From Burkholderiales bacterium (GTDB lineage: Bacteria; Pseudomonadota; Gammaproteobacteria; Burkholderiales; Burkholderiaceae_C), in NCBI GenBank assembly GCA_947508055.1, contig CANNRR010000004.1, positions 1 to 55,929 on the forward strand: a DNA stretch of 55,929 nt, read 5' to 3'. The notes beneath the pieces were generated by a model that did not search any database, was not told the origin of the DNA, and saw only the letters and a list, made by a program, of their open reading frames with translations. Numbering within the stretch: position 1 is the stretch's first letter; each line of letters starts with the position of its first letter. The translations under genes were made by a program, and so were the position numbers. This document shows positions 52,289-55,929 of this stretch, piece after piece.

Positions 52289-53179
52289 CTATCCGCGCGG
52301 GTGGTGCTGGGCATGCAGGGCTGCCAACCGCTCGCGTGCGACGTGGGTGTAAATGGTGGTGGTGGAAATATCTGCATGTCCCAGCAACAGTTGCACGGCA
52401 CGTAAATCGGCTCCGTGGTTCAGCAAGTGTGTGGCAAACGCATGGCGCAGGGTGTGGGGCGACAGTGGCACCCGGATACCGGCGGCCAACGCATGCTTCT
52501 TGACCACCATCCAGAACATCACCCTCGACATGGCGTTGCCCGCCGTCGGACCACGTGCGGTGATGAATAAATCATCTGTTTGTTTGCCGGCCAGCAACTC
52601 GGCGCGCGGTGCGCCTATGTATTGACCCAACCACTGGCTGGCAACCTCGCCAAAGGGCACCAGGCGCTCCTTACTGCCTTTGCCCATGACCCGCAACATG
52701 TTGTCTTTCAGGCTCACGTTCAACGTTTTCAGCGTCACCAGTTCGGTCACCCTCAGCCCGCTGGCATACATCAATTCCAACATGGTACGGTCACGCACTC
52801 CCAGTGCGTTTGAGGTATCAGGTGCGGCCAGCAGAGCCTCAACCTGTGCCTCCGTTAGTGTCTTGGGCACCCGAAGCGCCTGCTTGGCGGATTGCAGCTT
52901 CAACGTCGGATCAATATGGACGATGCCTTCGCGCAGAGCCCACCGGAAATAGCGCTTGAAGACGGTCAAACGGCGGTTCGCCGTAGTAGCTTTGGTGGCA
53001 GCATGCCGCTGTGCAAAATACGCGTGCAAATCCAGCTCGGTGGTCTGGTGCAGGCTGCGGGTTTGGACCTGAAGCCAAATGGTGTACAGCGTCAAGTCGC
53101 GCCGGTAGGCAGCCAGCGTGTTGGGTGACAGTCCTTCTTCCAGCCAGAGTGCGTCGATGAAGGTGTCAATACTGGTCAT
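52289..53179 (-). CDS. xerD: Tyrosine recombinase XerD
   Basis: Resolves chromosome dimers at dif with XerC. It is 296 residues. The N-terminal SAM-like domain ([29 protein letters not shown]) is followed by the catalytic domain with R in [10 protein letters not shown] in [11 protein letters not shown] and R in [16 protein letters not shown] in [10 protein letters not shown] and nucleophile Y in IYTHVAR. It is coupled by a four-base overlap to the upstream Bug receptor gene, an uncommon pairing for xerD. Confidence 0.93.
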   Translation of the reverse strand: MTSIDTFIDALWLEEGLSPNTLAAYRRDLTLYTIWLQVQTRSLHQTTELDLHAYFAQRHAATKATTANRRLTVFKRYFRWALREGIVHIDPTLKLQSAKQALRVPKTLTEAQVEALLAAPDTSNALGVRDRTMLELMYASGLRVTELVTLKTLNVSLKDNMLRVMGKGSKERLVPFGEVASQWLGQYIGAPRAELLAGKQTDDLFITARGPTAGNAMSRVMFWMVVKKHALAAGIRVPLSPHTLRHAFATHLLNHGADLRAVQLLLGHADISTTTIYTHVARERLAALHAQHHPRG

Positions 53180-54138
53180 TCCAGACGCAGCTTGGCCGAG
53201 TCGACAACCTTTTTGTAGACCTCGTACTCGGCCTTGATCTGGGCGCCAAATTGCTCGGGCGAGTTGCCCAGAACGATGGAGCCGGTGTCTTCAATACGCT
53301 TCTTCACGGCCGGGTCTTCCAGCACCTTGCGCACAGCGGCATTGATCTTGTCGACCACATCCTTGGGCATGCCCTTGGGGCCGTAGATGCCGTAGAACGC
53401 CATGCGATTCACTGGCTCCAACCCCACTTCCTTGAAGGTGGGTACGTTGGGCAACTGCGCCAGACGCTGGGGTGCGGCCACCACAATCGGAATCAACCGG
53501 TTGGACGCGATGAAGGGCATGGCCGATGGCATGTTGTCAAAGGTCATGGGCACCTGCCCGGCCACGGTGTCATTCAGCGCGGGTCCCGCGCCGCGGTAGG
53601 GAATATGGGTGATGAAGGTGGTGGTCAGATTCTTGAAGAGCTCCATCTGCAGGTGGCCAATGCCGCCGGTTCCTGACGAAGAATAGGAATATTTGCCCGG
53701 GTTTCCCTTGATCTCGGCAAGAAAGCCCTTGAAGTCTTTGGCCGGAAAGCTGGGGTGCACGGCAATGACGTTGGGCGTGGCTGCCACGTTGATCACCGGG
53801 GTGAAATCGGTCAGCGAGTTATAGGGAATTTTGACGTTGATAGCCGGGTTGGCCGCCACCGTCGACACGGTTGCCATACCGAGCGAATAGCCATCCGGAG
53901 CCGCCTTGGCCGTCTCATTGGCACCCACCACACCGCCACCACCGGCCTTGTTCTCAATGATCACGTTTTGCCCCAATATCTTTCCCAACGGGTCGGCAAT
54001 GGTGCGTGCAATGATATCGGTTGTGCCGCCGGGCGCAAATGGCACCTGCAATTTGATGACCTTGTTGGGGTATCCCTGTGCCAGCGTAGCGCCAGCGGTA
54101 AGGTAAAGGCTCATGGCAATTAGCTTGACGGTTCGCAT
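53176..54138 (-). CDS. Tripartite tricarboxylate (Bug) receptor
   Basis: A 320-residue periplasmic substrate-binding protein of the TctC/Bug family, with a signal peptide (about 1-20, cleavage after TLAQG). [13 protein letters not shown] and [14 protein letters not shown] are the ligand-loop signatures. Bug receptors bind small carboxylates; most comamonads have many without adjacent TctA/TctB, as here. The ligand is unknown. Its stop overlaps xerD by four bases. It is divergent from the AEC transporter gene. Confidence 0.93.
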   Translation of the reverse strand: MRTVKLIAMSLYLTAGATLAQGYPNKVIKLQVPFAPGGTTDIIARTIADPLGKILGQNVIIENKAGGGGVVGANETAKAAPDGYSLGMATVSTVAANPAINVKIPYNSLTDFTPVINVAATPNVIAVHPSFPAKDFKGFLAEIKGNPGKYSYSSSGTGGIGHLQMELFKNLTTTFITHIPYRGAGPALNDTVAGQVPMTFDNMPSAMPFIASNRLIPIVVAAPQRLAQLPNVPTFKEVGLEPVNRMAFYGIYGPKGMPKDVVDKINAAVRKVLEDPAVKKRIEDTGSIVLGNSPEQFGAQIKAEYEVYKKVVDSAKLRLE

Positions 54139-54235
54139 ATTCGCTGTTCTCCAGGTGGTTGTGACTTACACGCAGGCCAAATGGTAACCGCAGCGTTGCG
54201 GCGTTGTGCAGCATGTTCGCTGGTATTCTCCACCG

Positions 54236-55141
54236 GTGAACTACGCCCAACTGCTCTTCCCCGACTTTTCGCTCATCCTGTGCGGCTACCTGGTGTGCCG
54301 CTACACCGCACTGAACCGTTCGGTGTGGGAGCAGGTGGAGACCCTGGTCTATTTCTTTTTGTTCCCGGTACTGCTGTTTCAGTCCATCGTCAAAAGCCCA
54401 CTCGATGTGCATGCCGCTTCACGTTTAATAGGTGCAGGCTGGGCATTGGGCCTGACTGGCATCACGCTGGCGTATGTGCTACCGCACGTGCCGTTATTAA
54501 AGCGCTGGATCGACGCACGTGACCATGCCTGTAGCGCTCAGATTGCGTTTCGCTTCAACTCCTTCATTGGCTTGGTCATCGCCGAGCGCCTCGCCGGGTC
54601 GCAGGGCGTGCAGTTGATCGCGGTGTTGATAGGCGTGTGCGTGCCGCTGTTCAACGTCGGCGCAGTGTGGCCTATGGTTCGCCACGCCAAGCGCAGCCTG
54701 GTGCGCGAAATGTTGCGTAACCCCTTGATCATTGCCACAGCGTCCGCGCTGGTCGCCAACCTTATGGGATTCACTATTCCACGTTGGCTGGAGCCAACTG
54801 TCTCGCGCATTGGCGCGGCGTCCATTGCGATGGGCTTAATGGCCGCTGGTGCGGGCATGCAGTTGGGTGCACTGGTGCGAGCCAAAGCGCTGGCGGTCTC
54901 TCTGCTGTCCATCCGCCACCTGATGCTGCCATTGGTGGCCTTTGGGTTGGCACAACTGTTCGATCTGACTGCCTCAGAAACCACGGTTCTGTTGGCCTTC
55001 TCTGCCCTGCCTACGGCTTCAAGTTGCTACGTGCTGGCAGCCCGCATGGGCTATGACGGCGCCTATGTGGCCGCACTGGTGACCCTGTCAACCTTACTGG
55101 GCATGCTCAGCCTGCCGCTGGCACTGGGGCTCTTGCGATAG
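54236..55141 (+). CDS. AEC family transporter
   Basis: A 301-residue inner-membrane transporter of the auxin efflux carrier family with about ten membrane segments. The start VNYAQLLFPDFSLILCGYLV is GTG at 54236; another GTG at 54206 is possible but adds a polar end. Both halves carry the family segments, for example FLFPVLLFQSIVKSPL and LLAFSALPTASSCYVLAARMG. Substrates in bacteria include malate and other organic acids. It may work with the divergent Bug receptor for carboxylates, but this is inference. Confidence 0.88.
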   Translation: MNYAQLLFPDFSLILCGYLVCRYTALNRSVWEQVETLVYFFLFPVLLFQSIVKSPLDVHAASRLIGAGWALGLTGITLAYVLPHVPLLKRWIDARDHACSAQIAFRFNSFIGLVIAERLAGSQGVQLIAVLIGVCVPLFNVGAVWPMVRHAKRSLVREMLRNPLIIATASALVANLMGFTIPRWLEPTVSRIGAASIAMGLMAAGAGMQLGALVRAKALAVSLLSIRHLMLPLVAFGLAQLFDLTASETTVLLAFSALPTASSCYVLAARMGYDGAYVAALVTLSTLLGMLSLPLALGLLR

Positions 55142-55191
55142 AAACGCCACCCCCTGCCCACATTGGGTAAAGTTAGTGCCGTAAAGGCACG

Positions 55192-55929
55192 CTATACGAC
55201 CGATGCCCCCTGCGCTAACGCCCACAGGACGTGCTCACGCACCAGAGCGCTAGGGTGCTCCATATGGCGCAGCAGCGCGGTACGCACATCGGCGCCCTGC
55301 CGCAATGCATTGCCCAAAGCCACGGCTATGTTGCGCTGCCAGCGCTCGTGCCCGATACGCCGAATCGGACTGCCCTCGGTGTGTTTCAGAAATTCTTCTT
55401 CCGTCCACTCAATAAGCGCCACCAACTGCTGGCCGCTCATACCCTCACGTGGGTCAAAATCAGGCAAGGCACTGCGTTGGGCAAACTTGTTCCACGGGCA
55501 CACCAGTTGGCAGTCATCGCAGCCGTAGACGCGGTTGCCAATAGGCACCCGGAACTCCAGTGGAATAGCCCCCGCATGTTCAATCGTCAAATACGAAATG
55601 CAGCGCCGCGCATCCAGGCGGTGCGGCGCAACAATGGCTTGCGTGGGGCACACGTCAATACAGGCCATGCAAGTACCGCAATAGGCCTGCACCTGCTCAC
55701 TGACTGGCAAGGACACATCGACATAGATCTCGCCCAAAAAGAACAGCGACCCGGCCTCGCGGTTAATCAGCAGCGTGTGCTTTGCGCGCCAGCCCTGTCC
55801 GCTGCGCGCCGCGAGTTCGACCTCCAAAACCGGGGCCGAATCGGTGAACACGCGGTACCCAAAGGGGCCGATCAGGGAGGCAATGCGGTCACTGAGCTGC
55901 TGTAGTCGGTTGCGCAAAACCTTGTGGTA
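55192..55929 (-). CDS. queG: Epoxyqueuosine reductase (partial)
   Basis: Final step of queuosine synthesis in tRNA. Only the C-terminal 245 residues are in the window; the 5' end runs off the right edge, since the frame reads YHKVLRNRLQQ across it, as expected for QueG. Two 4Fe-4S motifs are visible, CGTCMACIDVCPTQA and YGCDDCQLVCPWN, followed by HEAT-like repeats at the C-terminus. The AEC gene ends 50 nt from its stop. The intervening 50 nt has only a small GTGCC-GTAAA-GGCAC hairpin. Confidence 0.93.
   Translation of the reverse strand, partial: YHKVLRNRLQQLSDRIASLIGPFGYRVFTDSAPVLEVELAARSGQGWRAKHTLLINREAGSLFFLGEIYVDVSLPVSEQVQAYCGTCMACIDVCPTQAIVAPHRLDARRCISYLTIEHAGAIPLEFRVPIGNRVYGCDDCQLVCPWNKFAQRSALPDFDPREGMSGQQLVALIEWTEEEFLKHTEGSPIRRIGHERWQRNIAVALGNALRQGADVRTALLRHMEHPSALVREHVLWALAQGASVV

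Overview
The window looks like a chromosomal segment of a comamonad betaproteobacterium, most likely near Rhodoferax. This is inferred from gene order and protein character; no database search was possible. Supporting signs are folC-SPOR-cvpA-purF-metZ, DUF3579-argD-argF, dapA-bamC, coaBC-dut beside pyrG-kdsA-eno-ftsB, several Bug/MCP/AEC-type genes, and an AT-rich dispersed repeat whose form I associate with Comamonadaceae. Coding density is high. Most genes are housekeeping, and I do not see a clear new multi-gene system. The unusual material is mostly in repeats and in a few gene details.

1-10.4 kb: a minus-strand block reads folC, a SPOR-domain protein, cvpA, purF, metZ and gltX, followed by tRNA-Ala, tRNA-Glu and tRNA-Asp and a strong terminator. 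On the plus strand are an ArsC/YffB-like protein, ppnP, argG and rpsT. 10.4-20.8 kb: a His-tailed DMT exporter, a methyltransferase and a DUF3579 protein (minus) lie divergent to argD-argF. Then come an FAD monooxygenase, the tRNA hydroxylase trhP, a chemotaxis receptor and two uncharacterised proteins. 20.8-31.1 kb: an MFS transporter, a molybdopterin oxidoreductase, a Doc/AbrB toxin-antitoxin pair with a damaged toxin motif, and a complete RND tripartite efflux operon.

31.1-42 kb: parC and parE (topoisomerase IV), an MFS transporter coupled to a 41-residue membrane peptide and a methyltransferase, dapA-bamC, a small Ala/Pro-rich lipoprotein, the ribosomal oxygenase roxA with a downstream unknown gene, and a SlyD-type isomerase. 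42.2-56 kb: dut and coaBC, divergent from pyrG-kdsA-eno-ftsB; then hslO, a gamma-carbonic anhydrase, a ferritin-like DUF455 protein, an EAL-like/HDOD signalling protein, xerD with an orphan Bug receptor, an AEC transporter, and queG cut by the window edge.

Two dispersed repeat families stand out. Family P is an element of about 80-95 bp with four copies (7390, 7898, 42274, 48305). It has long inverted arms and a conserved GC-rich core whose inner hairpin shows compensatory changes. Family R is an AT-rich repeat of about 55 bp (8385, 25095, 33530). One copy supplies the argG Shine-Dalgarno sequence. A clear relative lies inside the argF reading frame, and weaker ones lie inside the oxidoreductase and coaBC genes.
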